A DNA stretch of 13,722 nt from an uncultured beta proteobacterium (lineage in GTDB: Bacteria > Pseudomonadota > Gammaproteobacteria > Burkholderiales > Burkholderiaceae). Position 1 is the stretch's first letter, and every line of letters begins with the position of its first letter. The translations under genes and the position numbers were made by a program. The DNA is taken from the NCBI GenBank assembly GCA_903909925.1, contig CAIVXR010000099.1, positions 1-13,722 on the forward strand, written 5' to 3'. Positions 6,950 through 13,722 of the stretch are shown piece by piece. The notes under the pieces are model-generated. The model made no database searches and was not told the DNA's origin. It saw only the letters and a program-made list of their open reading frames with translations.

Positions 6950-7438
6950 ATGATTATTTCAAATACAGACATTAAGCAGTGGGCTACACATTTTGGTGAA
7001 AGGATTAATTTCATCCTAAATTATGAAAACCCTTTTAAAAGATCTAATAAGCTAGGCCATATTACGGCAAGTGGTCTAGTTATCAATAACGGCAAGGTAT
7101 TATTAATCTTCCATCCATTTATTAAGCGATGGTTTCAACCAGGCGGCCATATTGATGATGGGGAGTTGCCAATTGATGCAGCCATTCGTGAGGTTTATGA
7201 GGAAACTGGTTTTGTTTGTGTCCCAGATTCGAAAGATCTTAAGCCAATCGATATCGACATTCATGAAATCCCAGCAAATCCCAAGAAGGGTGAAGACACG
7301 CATTTACATATCGATCTACTATATTGTCTGAGGGTATCCTCTCAAGAGCAATCCATTGAAGATATTGCTTATGCTTGGGTTGCTTTTGATCAAATTGAAA
7401 GCGATCGAATTAAGCGAGCCTTAGCAAAGCTGAATTAA
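6950..7438 (+). CDS. Nudix hydrolase
   Basis: Nudix enzymes hydrolyse a nucleoside diphosphate linked to another group, with Mg2+ bound by the Nudix box. The box is complete (residues 66-88 from this start): Gly, five residues, Glu, seven residues, then REVYEETGF. Residues after the box contain IPANPKKGEDTHLHIDL, typical of a widespread subgroup of unassigned Nudix hydrolases; the substrate is unknown. An in-frame ATG at 6932 would add six residues, but the GAGGAG at 6934-6939 favours ATG 6950 or GTG 6947. The gene starts within a few bases of the stop of the small membrane protein, so the two are probably translated together. Its TAA shares bases with the stop of glnD on the other strand, leaving no room for a terminator between the convergent genes. 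Base composition is AT-rich like the upstream gene. Confidence 0.92.
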   Translation: MIISNTDIKQWATHFGERINFILNYENPFKRSNKLGHITASGLVINNGKVLLIFHPFIKRWFQPGGHIDDGELPIDAAIREVYEETGFVCVPDSKDLKPIDIDIHEIPANPKKGEDTHLHIDLLYCLRVSSQEQSIEDIAYAWVAFDQIESDRIKRALAKLN

Positions 7439-10035
7439 GCCCCCAAAGCTTCAAGCAACTCAGTCTCAAGTTGGATTTGTAGTTTCGGGTTCTTACCCAA
7501 GTTAGCAGCATCGAGTAGCAATACGTCTTCCACTCGCTCGCCTAGGGTATTAATTCGTGCGGTATGAATCGACACCTGATGTTTGGCTAGTACTCTAGAG
7601 ATGGTGTAGAGCAAGCCTGTGCGGTCACTGGCCGATAATGCGAGTGTGTAATATCTGCCGCGATCATCTGGAACCATATGTACCCGTGGTTGAATCGGGA
7701 AGGTGCGTGATTGTCTAGAGAGGCGACCCATACTTGGGTTAGGCAATGGATCGGCATTCGTGAGGGCGGCGGTCAATTCAAACTCAACGAGTTGAATGAT
7801 GTCGCGATAGCTTCCTCCTTCATCAACTAAGGTGCTGCCAGAGATTTGGAAGGTATCTAAAGCGTAACCATGGCGTGTCGTATGAATACGGGCATCCCAG
7901 ATTGAGAAACCATGCCTTTCAAAGTAGGCACAGATTCTGGCAAAGAGATCTTCTTGGTCTTTAACATAGACAGCAACTTGTAACCCTTCCCCAATTGGAG
8001 ATAGTCTTGCCCTAACGATAGGTTGATCACTGTTGACCTTGTTATAAAGATGGCGTGTAAGCCAGGCAATATCAGATGAATCTTGTCTTAAGAAGAATGC
8101 AACATCTAACTGTTTCCAAAGCTCTTCATAAGATTCATCATCGATACCATATAGTCGCAATTTAGTTCTAGATTCCTCTTGATGCTGCGCTAGCTCTGAA
8201 GATGCATCTGGCTTAGCCCCGCCTAGTACTCTGAGTGTGGCGCGATAGAGATCCTCGAGGAGTTTGCCTTTCCAGGCATTCCAAACTTTGTGACTAGTGC
8301 CACGCACGTCAGCTACAGTTAATAAGTAGAGTGCAGTAAGGTGGCGTTCATCACCCACCTTTTTGGCAAATGCTCTCACTACATCTGGATCAGTAATGTC
8401 TTGTTTTTGAGCTGTTTGACTCATATTGAGGTGTTCAGCAACTAACCACACTACTAGCTCAGTATCTTTTTTATCTAAACCATGCTCTTTAGCAAACTTG
8501 CGTACATCAGCTCTACCAAGTTGTGAGTGATCACCACCACGGCCTTTGGCGATGTCATGAAATAGGGCGGCTATTACTAACAACCATGGTTTTTCAAAGT
8601 GTGCGATGAGGCTGCTACAAAATGGAAACTCATGGGTATGCTCAACTATCATAAAGCGACGCACATTACGCAACACCATCAAAATGTGTTGATCAACCGT
8701 ATAGATATGAAATAAGTCATGCTGCATTTGTCCAACAATTCTTCTAAAGGCAGGAAGGTATCGTCCTAGAACGCTACTGCGATTCATTAACTGAAATGCA
8801 CGAGTCACACCATCTGGCTGTTTCAGAATCTCCATGAAGAGCGCTTTATTCATTGGAGCAGCACGCCACTTACTATCCATCTTCGTGCGGGCGTTATAAA
8901 GCGCTCTAAAAATAGTCGCTGAGAGACTTTTGACATTAGCAGTTTGTGCAAAGACAAGAAAGGTCCGAAGAATTTGCTCAGGATATTTTTGGTAAAGCTG
9001 TGGATCGGTAATATCGAGTACGCCTTGCCGTTCAATGAAATACTCATTGCCTTCACCAGGAATTTGATGAGTTGTTTTTGATTCTTGAGGAAAGAGAAGT
9101 GCTTCAATATTTTGTAAAAGCACATCATTTAACTGGTTAACTGCTTTTGCTGCCCAGTAGTAGCGACGCATAATTGCTTCGCTAGCTAAGCGAGAAGACT
9201 CTTCCTCGATGCCCATGGCCTTAGCTAATGCAGTCTGCAAATCAAAGACTAGGACATCTTGTCTGCGGCCTGCTAGTAAATGAAGGTTCGCGCGTAGTGT
9301 CTCTAAAAAACGCTGATTACGATTAAGTTCAGTAAGCTCACGTTGAGTCACTAAGCCTGCTTCATTTAAGTCTTTAAAAGTGTTACCAAGTAATGCCGCT
9401 TTACTGACCCAGGAGATTACTTGTAGATCCCGCAAGCCACCGGGACTCTCTTTGCAATTGGGCTCGAGAGAATAGGGCGTGTCCTGATATTTGTAGTGAC
9501 GCTGAATTTGCTCTGCTAACTTTGCCTGGAAGAAGGCCTTGGGGTCCATGGCAGCTTCGAACGCCTTCGTAAATTCTTTAAAGAGCTGTTTTTTTCCGCA
9601 CAAGAGCCGTGCCTCAAGCAAAGAAGTGCGTACCGTAATGTCTTGCTCAGCTTCAGAGATGCACTCCGCAACCGTTCGAACAGAAGATCCAATTTCTAAA
9701 CCAGTATCCCAACAACTGGCAACAAACTGCTCTACCTTTTTTGAAAGTCCTGCAGCTATTTTTTCATCTGCCGGTAGCAATATCAAAATATCGATATCAG
9801 AATAAGGGAATAATGCCCCTCTACCAAAGCCGCCCACGGCTACAAGGGCTGCTTCGTTGTGAAGGCTGCAATTATTCCACAGGTGAGTGAGCAGTTGATC
9901 ACCTAGTTTGCATAGTTGCTTGGTTAGCTTTCCAACGGCTTGAGTTTTTTTAAACTCAGCATAGGCAATTTCTCGTGCGGCGCGCAGACTCGCTGCATCG
10001 GTAATTTGATTTGTCCCCTGCTGCAAATCACTCAT
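7435..10035 (-). CDS. glnD: Bifunctional uridylyltransferase/uridylyl-removing enzyme GlnD
   Basis: GlnD senses glutamine and adds UMP to, or removes it from, PII proteins (GlnB/GlnK), so setting glutamine synthetase activity and nitrogen gene expression. At 866 residues it is family-sized. In order: a nucleotidyltransferase domain with GGFGRG at 68-73 and the metal-binding Asp pair in SDID (Asp80, Asp82); a middle region; an HD hydrolase domain with His493-Asp494 in LFHDIAKGRGGDHS, which removes UMP; and two C-terminal ACT domains at about 680-770 and 795-866 (YTLALSASDRTGLLYTISRVL) for glutamine sensing. All catalytic residues are present, so both activities are expected. The ATG is 4 nt after the map stop, with no clear ribosome site, which suggests coupling to map. 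The 3' end overlaps the convergent Nudix gene by 4 bp. Confidence 0.98.
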   Translation of the reverse strand: MSDLQQGTNQITDAASLRAAREIAYAEFKKTQAVGKLTKQLCKLGDQLLTHLWNNCSLHNEAALVAVGGFGRGALFPYSDIDILILLPADEKIAAGLSKKVEQFVASCWDTGLEIGSSVRTVAECISEAEQDITVRTSLLEARLLCGKKQLFKEFTKAFEAAMDPKAFFQAKLAEQIQRHYKYQDTPYSLEPNCKESPGGLRDLQVISWVSKAALLGNTFKDLNEAGLVTQRELTELNRNQRFLETLRANLHLLAGRRQDVLVFDLQTALAKAMGIEEESSRLASEAIMRRYYWAAKAVNQLNDVLLQNIEALLFPQESKTTHQIPGEGNEYFIERQGVLDITDPQLYQKYPEQILRTFLVFAQTANVKSLSATIFRALYNARTKMDSKWRAAPMNKALFMEILKQPDGVTRAFQLMNRSSVLGRYLPAFRRIVGQMQHDLFHIYTVDQHILMVLRNVRRFMIVEHTHEFPFCSSLIAHFEKPWLLVIAALFHDIAKGRGGDHSQLGRADVRKFAKEHGLDKKDTELVVWLVAEHLNMSQTAQKQDITDPDVVRAFAKKVGDERHLTALYLLTVADVRGTSHKVWNAWKGKLLEDLYRATLRVLGGAKPDASSELAQHQEESRTKLRLYGIDDESYEELWKQLDVAFFLRQDSSDIAWLTRHLYNKVNSDQPIVRARLSPIGEGLQVAVYVKDQEDLFARICAYFERHGFSIWDARIHTTRHGYALDTFQISGSTLVDEGGSYRDIIQLVEFELTAALTNADPLPNPSMGRLSRQSRTFPIQPRVHMVPDDRGRYYTLALSASDRTGLLYTISRVLAKHQVSIHTARINTLGERVEDVLLLDAANLGKNPKLQIQLETELLEALGA

Positions 10036-10039
10036 GGAT

Positions 10040-10876
10040 TTAGGCGTTAGCTAGCGATGGTCTAAACGAAAGACCCTTGACGCAATCAGGAGGAGGATTG
10101 CTGCCCTCAGACCAGGTTAAGACTTCAACACCAGTTTGAGTAACTAAGAGGGTATGTTCCCACTGCGCTGATAGGCTACGATCTTTTGTTTTTACGGTCC
10201 ACTGGTCTGGCATCGTGCGGATATCGCGACGGCCAGCATTAATCATGGGTTCAATTGTGAAGGTCATACCAGCAATTAGTTTTTCACCTGTCCCAGGTTT
10301 GCCGTAGTGCAGAATTTGTGGATCTTGATGAAATACTTTGCCAATACCATGGCCACAATATTCACGCACTACTGAGTAGCCAGATTTTTCAGCATGGGTT
10401 TGAATCACGTGACCAATATCACCAAGTGATGCACCTGGTTTAACTTGAGCTATGCCGAGCCACATGCATTCAAAAGTAATTTGGGTAAGACGTTTTGCCA
10501 TGACAGAAACTTCACCCACCATGAACATGCGACTGGTGTCTCCGTAGTAGCCATCTGGAGTAATTACGGTGATGTCTAAATTAACTACATCACCACTTTT
10601 TAAAACTTTGTCGCCTGGGATGCCGTGACAAATCACATCATTCACTGAGGTGCAAATTGATGCTGGAAATGGAGGGTAGCCTGGAGGCTGGTAGTTGAGT
10701 GGCGCAGGAATCGTCTTTTGCACTTCACGCATGTAGTCATGGCAAATGCGGTCCAATTCACCAGTAGTGACCCCGGCTTTGACATGGGGCGTCACGTGAT
10801 CCAATACTTCGCTAGCCAGGCGGCCGGCTTCTCGCATGCCAAGGATGTCTTTCTCTGCGGTAAATACACTATTCAT
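10040..10876 (-). CDS. map: Type I methionine aminopeptidase
   Basis: Map removes the initiator Met from nascent proteins when the second residue is small. The 278-residue protein shows the five metal ligands of the pita-bread fold: Asp101 and Asp113 (VVNLDITV, GDTS), His176 in YCGHGIG, Glu209 in TFTIEPM and Glu240 in QWEHT. His84 (ICHGIPGD) matches the conserved substrate-contact His. Compared with E. coli, the loop before ICTSVNDV is proline-rich and a few residues longer (NYQPPGYPPFP). The start ATG has only a weak ribosome site (AAGG two bases upstream). It is divergent from rpsB, a common order in proteobacteria, and forms an operon with glnD, 4 nt downstream. The tautomerase encoded in this window needs exactly this kind of Met removal, as do many cellular proteins. 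Confidence 0.98.
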   Translation of the reverse strand: MNSVFTAEKDILGMREAGRLASEVLDHVTPHVKAGVTTGELDRICHDYMREVQKTIPAPLNYQPPGYPPFPASICTSVNDVICHGIPGDKVLKSGDVVNLDITVITPDGYYGDTSRMFMVGEVSVMAKRLTQITFECMWLGIAQVKPGASLGDIGHVIQTHAEKSGYSVVREYCGHGIGKVFHQDPQILHYGKPGTGEKLIAGMTFTIEPMINAGRRDIRTMPDQWTVKTKDRSLSAQWEHTLLVTQTGVEVLTWSEGSNPPPDCVKGLSFRPSLANA

Positions 10877-10917
10877 GCCTTGATTATCAACGACTTGGAT
10901 AGTTTTAACTTCGCATG

Positions 10918-10938
10918 ATTGCCTAAAATTTAGGCAAT
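10918..10938. repeat. Perfect 21-bp palindrome in the map/rpsB gap
   Basis: ATTGCCTAAA (10918-10927) and TTTAGGCAAT (10929-10938) are perfect inverted repeats around one central base. There is no T-run on either side, so it is not an intrinsic terminator. It lies 41 bp upstream of the map start and about 100 bp upstream of the rpsB -10 box, so an operator for map is possible. In RNA the GCC/GGC core could form a hairpin in the map leader. The role is unknown. Confidence 0.6.
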
Positions 10939-11005
10939 AACCCCCTTAGAGAGTCTTGAAGGCTATTTTTATACTTCTTACCCTTATCCGATGGCGGGGT
11001 AGAGC

Positions 11006-11035
11006 TAGCTAGATCATTGATATTTAAGCTATAAT
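11006..11035 (+). promoter_or_regulatory. Likely promoter of rpsB-tsf
   Basis: A consensus -10 box TATAAT lies at 11030-11035. The best -35 at usual spacing is poor (TAGCTA, 11006-11011, 18 bp away). Transcription would begin near 11042, giving a leader of about 100 nt before rpsB. The -10 call is good; the -35 is uncertain. Confidence 0.65.
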
Positions 11036-11041
11036 TTTGGT

Positions 11042-11143
11042 CTGAAGTTCATTTTGGACTTGAAATCGCAAGTTGAGCCTTCCAGGGTGGCGTTTTTTAG
11101 CGCAGCTAGGACTCAACTTTAGAACCAACCCTTAGGAGAAGTT
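11042..11143 (+). promoter_or_regulatory. Structured rpsB leader, candidate S2 autoregulatory RNA
   Basis: The leader can fold in several ways. AAGTTC (11045-11050) pairs with GGACTT (11056-11061). AAGTTGAG (11070-11077) pairs perfectly with CTCAACTT (11112-11119), and after a bulged A the stem continues as CCT/AGG (11078-11080 with 11108-11110). A competing hairpin, ACTTG (11058-11062) with CAAGT (11069-11073), excludes both. The apical region holds a T6 run (11093-11098). Leaders bound by S2 are known for rpsB in enterobacteria; whether this is the same element is inference. The ribosome site AGGAG (11134-11138) lies just 3' of the long stem. Confidence 0.5.
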
Positions 11144-11890
11144 ATGTCAGTAACAATGCGTCAAATGCTGGAAGCCGGTTGCCATTTTGGTCACCAAACG
11201 CGCTTCTGGTCCCCAAAGATGGCCCCATTTATTTTCGGTCATCGCAATAAGATCCACATCATCAACTTGGAAAAAACATTGCCAATGTTTCAGGATGCCC
11301 TGAAATTTGCAAAACAAGTTGCTGCTAATCGTGGCACGATTTTATTTGTTGGTACTAAGCGCCAATCACGCGAGATCATTGCTGAAGAAGCAACACGTGC
11401 TGGCATGCCTTATATCGACAGCCGTTGGTTGGGCGGCACGCTCACCAACTTTAAAACTGTTAAAGGTTCCCTGAAGCGTTTAAAAGACATGGAAGTTGCT
11501 AAAGAAGCTGGCGACTGGGAAAAGCTTTCTAAGAAAGAAGCTTTGACCAATGACCGTGATCTCGACAAATTACAAAAAGCGCTTGGTGGTATCAAAGATT
11601 TGAACGGTGTCCCTGACGCAATTTTTGTTGTGGACGTTGGTTATCACAAGATTGCTATTACTGAAGCAAATAAGCTTGGTATTCCAGTGATCGCCGTAGT
11701 AGATACTAACCATTCACCAGAAGGTATCGATTACATTATTCCTGGTAACGATGACTCTAGCAAAGCAGTAACCCTCTACACCCGTGGCATTGCCGATGCA
11801 ATCTTAGAAGGCCGTGCAAACGCAGTTCAAGAAGTATTGACTGCAGTTAAAGAGGGTGAAGAAGAGTTTGTTGAAGAAGGGAAAGTTTAA
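11144..11890 (+). CDS. rpsB: 30S ribosomal protein S2
   Basis: S2 assembles late onto the 30S subunit, at the head-body junction near S1. The 248-residue protein has the S2 hallmarks: MRQMLEAGCHFGHQTRFWSPKM at the N-terminus, IHIINLEKT, LFVGTKRQ, the WLGGTLTNF motif, and DAIFVVDV followed by IPVIAVVDTN. The acidic C-terminal tail (EGEEEFVEEG) is usual. The ATG has a good ribosome site AGGAG 5 nt upstream. It is followed by tsf after 2 nt, the near-universal rpsB-tsf pair. Expression is probably set by the structured leader. Confidence 0.99.
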   Translation: MSVTMRQMLEAGCHFGHQTRFWSPKMAPFIFGHRNKIHIINLEKTLPMFQDALKFAKQVAANRGTILFVGTKRQSREIIAEEATRAGMPYIDSRWLGGTLTNFKTVKGSLKRLKDMEVAKEAGDWEKLSKKEALTNDRDLDKLQKALGGIKDLNGVPDAIFVVDVGYHKIAITEANKLGIPVIAVVDTNHSPEGIDYIIPGNDDSSKAVTLYTRGIADAILEGRANAVQEVLTAVKEGEEEFVEEGKV

Positions 11891-11892
11891 TC

Positions 11893-12777
11893 ATGGCCGC
11901 TATTACAGCTGCAATGGTTGGCGAGTTACGCGCCAAGACTGACGCTCCAATGATGGAGTGTAAAAAAGCTTTAACCGAGGCTGATGGTGATATGGCTCGT
12001 GCAGAAGAAATTCTGCGTGTAAAACTTGGCAGCAAAGCTGGTAAAGCTGCTTCTCGCGTAACAGCTGAGGGCATTGTTGCTTCATTCATCAATGGTACTA
12101 ATGGTGCTTTGCTTGAAGTGAACTGCGAAACCGACTTTGTTTCAAAAAATGATGATTTCTTGGCATTTACAAACGAGTGCGTGAAGCTGGTTGCTGAAAA
12201 GAACCCAGCTGACGTTGCTGCTTTGTTGGGATTGCCGATGAATGGTCAAACTGTTGATGAAGTTCGCAGCGCTTTGATCGGTAAGATTGGTGAAAACATC
12301 ATGCCCCGTCGCTTCAAGCGTTTTGCTGGTAGTAGCAAGTTGGTTTCTTATCTCCATGGCACCCGTATTGGTGTGATGGTTGAGTTCGAAGGTGACGATG
12401 CTGCTGCTAAGGATGTAGCAATGCATATTGCTGCGATGAAGCCTGTGGCTTTATCTACAGCAGATGTTCCTGCGCAAGCGATTGCGATTGAGCGTAGTGT
12501 TGCTGTTCAAAAAGCTGCTGAATCTGGCAAACCACCAGAGATTGTTGAGAAGATGGTGGAAGGTTCTATTCAGAAATACCTCAAAGAGGTTTCTTTATTG
12601 AACCAAACTTTCGTAAAGAACGACAAGCAAACTGTTGAGCAAATGCTCAAGGCCGCAAATACAACGATCAAGAGCTTTACGATGTTTGTTGTAGGTGAGG
12701 GCATTGAGAAGCGTCAAGACGACTTTGCGGCTGAAGTTGCTGCTCAGGTGGCTGCTGCCTCTAAAGCTACTGCTTAA
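11893..12777 (+). CDS. tsf: Elongation factor Ts
   Basis: EF-Ts exchanges GDP for GTP on EF-Tu. At 294 residues it is slightly longer than the E. coli protein. The N-terminal UBA-like domain (about residues 3-50) carries MVGELRAKTDAPMMECKKAL with the TDAPMM signature; the core follows with the CETDFVSKNDDF motif at about 77-88, where the TDF sequence contacts EF-Tu. The C-terminal part, about 265-294, is Ala-rich. The ribosome site (AAGGGA) lies within the last codons of rpsB, so translation is probably coupled. A long-stem terminator follows 40 nt after the stop, ending the rpsB-tsf transcript. Confidence 0.99.
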   Translation: MAAITAAMVGELRAKTDAPMMECKKALTEADGDMARAEEILRVKLGSKAGKAASRVTAEGIVASFINGTNGALLEVNCETDFVSKNDDFLAFTNECVKLVAEKNPADVAALLGLPMNGQTVDEVRSALIGKIGENIMPRRFKRFAGSSKLVSYLHGTRIGVMVEFEGDDAAAKDVAMHIAAMKPVALSTADVPAQAIAIERSVAVQKAAESGKPPEIVEKMVEGSIQKYLKEVSLLNQTFVKNDKQTVEQMLKAANTTIKSFTMFVVGEGIEKRQDDFAAEVAAQVAAASKATA

Positions 12778-12817
12778 TTCGCCATTTTGGGGGCTGCCCC
12801 AGATGGTCTGCAATACC

Positions 12818-12861
12818 CAAAAGGGCATGGAAACCTCAGTTTCTATGCCCTTTTGTTTGAT
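12818..12861 (+). terminator. Very strong intrinsic terminator after tsf
   Basis: CAAAAGGGCAT (12818-12828) pairs with ATGCCCTTTTG (12845-12855), and the stem continues inward through GGAAAC/GTTTCT with one G-U pair to a CTCA loop (12835-12838). That gives 17 paired positions around a 4-base loop. The descending arm itself supplies TTTTG, followed by TTTGAT. A smaller hairpin, TGGGG/CCCCA (12788-12801), precedes it. It separates rpsB-tsf from pyrH. Confidence 0.93.
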
Positions 12862-12882
12862 CTTTCCTAAGCCCTTTATAAT
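12853..12882 (+). promoter_or_regulatory. Likely promoter of pyrH-frr
   Basis: A consensus -10 TATAAT at 12877-12882 is preceded after 18 bp by TTGTTT (12853-12858), a fair -35. The -35 lies in the tail of the tsf terminator, so termination and re-initiation are packed together. The leader before pyrH would be about 75 nt, AT-rich, with no clear structure. Confidence 0.65.
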
Positions 12883-12963
12883 TTGGCGGAGATATTAAAA
12901 AGTGCTTAAAGATCAATAAGCTAAGTAAGCAAATTACTTGGCAAATTACGGAAAAATAAAAAT

Positions 12964-13674
12964 ATGCCAGCCTACAAACGCGTCCTCCTCAAACTATCTG
13001 GTGAAGCCCTTATGGGAGATGATGCTTTTGGCATCAATCCGATCACCATTGACTCTATGGTTGCGGAAATTGCTCAAGTAGTGAGTAGCGGAGTTGAACT
13101 TGCCATTGTGATTGGCGGCGGCAATATTTTCCGTGGCGTTGCTGGCGGTGCTGCTGGTATGGATCGTGCTACAGCAGATTACATGGGGATGCTGGCCACC
13201 ATGATGAATTCCCTCGCATTACAAGATGCTTTGCGCCAAAAGGGCGTTGAGGCTCGTGTGCAATCTGCTCTGCGCATGGATCAAGTAGTTGAGCCCTATA
13301 TTCGTCCGCGTGCGATTCGTGCGATGAGTGAAGGCAAGGTAGTGATCTTCGCAGCCGGTACAGGCAATCCATTCTTTACCACTGATACAGCAGCTGCTTT
13401 GCGCGGCGCTGAGATGGGTGTGGACGTGATGCTCAAAGCAACCAAAGTGGATGGTATCTACAGCGCTGATCCAGTAAAAGATCCAGCGGCGACCTTATAT
13501 AAGACTATTACCTTTGACGAAGCAATTATTAAAAACTTGCAAGTCATGGATGCCACCGCATTTGCTTTATGCCGTGACCGCAAATTACCAATCAAAGTAT
13601 TTTCGATTCTTAAGCCAGGTGCATTAATGCGCGTAGTGCAGGGTGAATCTGAGGGTACTTTGGTGCACGTTTAA
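12964..13674 (+). CDS. pyrH: UMP kinase
   Basis: PyrH phosphorylates UMP to UDP with ATP in pyrimidine nucleotide synthesis; it is a hexameric amino-acid-kinase-fold enzyme controlled by GTP and UTP, unrelated to eukaryotic UMP/CMP kinases. The 236-residue protein has the phosphate-binding segment KRVLLKLSGEAL at residues 5-16, IGGGNIFRG near residue 50, the UMP-site motif GTGNPFFTTDTAAALR, and KVDGIYSADP in the ATP-binding half. The start ATG has only a weak ribosome site (GGA 11 nt upstream), though the downstream frr site is strong. It is the usual neighbour of tsf and frr. A strong terminator and a new promoter lie between tsf and pyrH. Confidence 0.99.
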   Translation: MPAYKRVLLKLSGEALMGDDAFGINPITIDSMVAEIAQVVSSGVELAIVIGGGNIFRGVAGGAAGMDRATADYMGMLATMMNSLALQDALRQKGVEARVQSALRMDQVVEPYIRPRAIRAMSEGKVVIFAAGTGNPFFTTDTAAALRGAEMGVDVMLKATKVDGIYSADPVKDPAATLYKTITFDEAIIKNLQVMDATAFALCRDRKLPIKVFSILKPGALMRVVQGESEGTLVHV

Positions 13675-13685
13675 TAGGAGGCCTG

Positions 13686-13722
13686 ATGTCTGCAGCAGAA
13701 ATTAAATCCACAACCGATCAAA
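13686..13722 (+). CDS. frr: Ribosome recycling factor, N-terminal fragment (3' end outside window)
   Basis: Only the first 12 codons are visible (MSAAEIKSTTDQ), consistent with the N-terminus of ribosome recycling factor, which with EF-G splits post-termination ribosomes. A consensus ribosome site AGGAGG (13676-13681) lies 4 nt upstream, starting right after the pyrH stop. The call rests on this short match plus the conserved pyrH-frr order. The gene is cut by the window edge, not broken. Confidence 0.88.
   Translation, partial: MSAAEIKSTTDQ

Noticed and set aside
9539..9805. 88-codon + strand ORF antisense to glnD
   Set aside because: It sits opposite the conserved nucleotidyltransferase domain of GlnD and lacks its own signals.
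12788..12801. TGGGG/CCCCA hairpin as a separate terminator after tsf
   Set aside because: Five base pairs with no following T-run; the strong hairpin 17 nt downstream explains termination.
12695..12898. 67-codon + strand ORF across the tsf end and its terminator
   Set aside because: It overlaps tsf out of frame and runs through the terminator stem and the pyrH promoter; leucine-rich translation reflects the Ala-rich tsf tail in another frame.
1..13722. CRISPR array, tRNA, rRNA, insertion sequence or prophage attachment site
   Set aside because: No regularly spaced repeats, no cloverleaf or rRNA motifs, no transposase or integrase, and no paired terminal repeats were seen.

Overview
The window looks like a piece of a betaproteobacterial chromosome, most likely Burkholderiaceae and close to Polynucleobacter. 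This is inferred from the gene order zipA-ligA, map-glnD divergent from rpsB-tsf-pyrH-frr, the betaproteobacterial style of the LigA zinc site and of the ZipA C-terminus, and a base composition clearly lower in GC than Burkholderia or Ralstonia. No rRNA, tRNA, CRISPR array, transposase or phage gene was seen.

Layout. (1) Positions 1-3607, + strand: a tightly packed unit with the C-terminal part of ZipA (cut by the window edge), NAD-dependent DNA ligase LigA, a class II aldolase/adducin-family protein and a small 4-oxalocrotonate-tautomerase-like protein. It ends at a hairpin terminator. Gaps are 9, 13 and 12 nt, so co-transcription is likely, although the last two genes look metabolic rather than replicative. 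(2) Positions 3606-6510: a LysR-type regulator (- strand) divergent from gcl, glyoxylate carboligase (+ strand). The 134-bp gap holds a 17-bp LysR-type palindrome and an 11-bp-spaced direct repeat, and gcl has its own terminator. (3) Positions 6511-7438: an AT-rich accessory pair, a 107-residue EamA/SMR-like membrane protein (possibly the remnant of a longer transporter) and a Nudix hydrolase, apparently translationally coupled. (4) Positions 7435-10876, - strand: map (methionine aminopeptidase) followed by glnD (PII uridylyltransferase / uridylyl-removing enzyme), 4 nt apart. The glnD and Nudix stop codons overlap within the palindrome TTAA. (5) Positions 10877-13722, + strand: the conserved translation and nucleotide block rpsB-tsf, a very long-stemmed terminator, then pyrH and the first codons of frr.

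How the genes relate. Most of the window is housekeeping: division, DNA ligation, nitrogen sensing, N-terminal Met removal, ribosomal protein S2, EF-Ts, UMP kinase and ribosome recycling. The parts that carry news are regulatory: the LysR/gcl operator region, the rpsB leader with mutually exclusive pairings, and a 21-bp palindrome in the map/rpsB intergenic region. The AT-rich EamA/Nudix insert is also notable. I see no convincing undescribed multi-gene system. No stretch longer than 300 bases lacks a gene.
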